The position numbers and the translations under genes were made by a program. Below the pieces are notes generated by a model. It was not told the origin of the DNA. It did not search any database and was given only the letters and a program-made list of their open reading frames with translations. 64,000 nt of DNA. Source: Rubrivivax sp. (GTDB taxonomy: Bacteria; Pseudomonadota; Gammaproteobacteria; Burkholderiales; Burkholderiaceae_C). Numbering within the stretch: the stretch's first letter is position 1; the number at the start of each line of letters is the position of its first letter. Shown one piece after another: positions 63,908-64,000 of the stretch. The stretch lies in contig JAIYCR010000038.1 in assembly GCA_027487905.1 (NCBI GenBank), forward strand, positions 62,001-126,000. Reading direction: 5' to 3'.

Positions 63908-64000
63908 ATGGCCGCGTTGCAGGCGCTGATGGCGCCCCCGCAACCCGTCCGGCTGCTCTTGCTGAGCGTCCACGCGGACCGGGTGCGCGCGCAGCTGTCG
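63908..64000 (+). CDS. 5' part of a gene cut by the window end
   Basis: An ATG at 63908, 19 bases after the Bug gene stop, opens a frame that runs to the window end (MAALQALMAPPQPVRLLLLS...). Only 31 residues are visible and no family can be assigned. It could belong to the same operon. Confidence 0.4.
   Translation, partial: MAALQALMAPPQPVRLLLLSVHADRVRAQLS

Overview
The window looks like chromosome from a very GC-rich betaproteobacterium, most likely of the order Burkholderiales (Rubrivivax/Leptothrix/Sphaerotilaceae-like). This is inferred from base composition, from the LysR–lyase–CoA-transferase–Bug-receptor arrangement at the right edge, and from the mix of families; no rRNA or other marker gene is present. 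Genes are tightly packed, with many 4-bp ATGA/GTGA start-stop overlaps. I saw no tRNA, rRNA, insertion sequence, integrase or CRISPR array. No gap between genes exceeds about 170 bases; the longest are 39627-39795, 27889-28052 and 29631-29793.

Layout. (1) 1-4559: a coupled operon of ketosynthase, type III polyketide synthase, methyltransferase and flavoprotein, which looks like a phenolic-lipid pathway. (2) 4612-5820: a single-domain receiver and a secreted Ser/Thr/Gly-rich protein, ended by a strong terminator. (3) 5906-9729 (minus): L,D-transpeptidase, zinc metallopeptidase, PAP2 phosphatase and a GT4 glycosyltransferase. (4) 9871-18303 (plus): a seven-gene glycan operon of GT4, GmhB-like phosphatase, GT9, NodU-type carbamoyltransferase, GT2, GT9 and GT4. 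(5) 18281-24033: hybrid histidine kinase (minus), then GT4, a DUF2334-like deacetylase and a UDP-glucuronate decarboxylase. (6) 23931-30159: stress and signalling genes, namely an FMN-binding stress protein, a YqjD-like anchor protein, a CHASE3 kinase with NarL-type regulator, a lone receiver, a BON lipoprotein and a sigma-54 activator. (7) 30264-36260: a glycoside hydrolase–glycosyltransferase fusion, an HldE-like kinase, a Pro-rich protein and a GAF kinase without ATPase domain (minus), facing UDP-galactopyranose mutase (plus).

(8) 36238-46924: mixed housekeeping and envelope genes: lipase-like hydrolases, DUF1232 protein, 5-hydroxyisourate hydrolase, AAA ATPase, YihY, CAP protein, metallophosphoesterase, lipid kinase, cardiolipin-synthase-like lipoprotein and isochorismatase-like hydrolase. 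(9) 46961-49522: a CocE-type hydrolase divergent from a TetR regulator, with base composition less GC-biased than its surroundings. (10) 49654-55048: a trehalose module of GH15 enzyme (minus), membrane-anchored OtsA, and OtsB. (11) 55097-59466: coniferyl-aldehyde dehydrogenase, MipA/OmpV porin-like protein and RecQ. (12) 59594-64000: LysR regulator divergent from HMG-CoA-lyase-like, CaiB-like CoA transferase and Bug receptor genes, then a gene cut by the window edge.

Blocks 3-7 read as one large surface-glycan and stress locus. Heptose-type genes (GmhB-like, HldE-like, two GT9), nucleotide-sugar genes (UXS, UGM), carbamoylation and many glycosyltransferases are interleaved with sensor kinases and receivers. 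The most unusual items are the GH–GT fusion, the membrane-anchored OtsA whose start codon abuts that of a divergent GH15 gene, an array of tetrapeptide mini-ORFs before the metallopeptidase gene, a kinase lacking its ATPase domain, and a signal peptide that is readable only from a CTG start.
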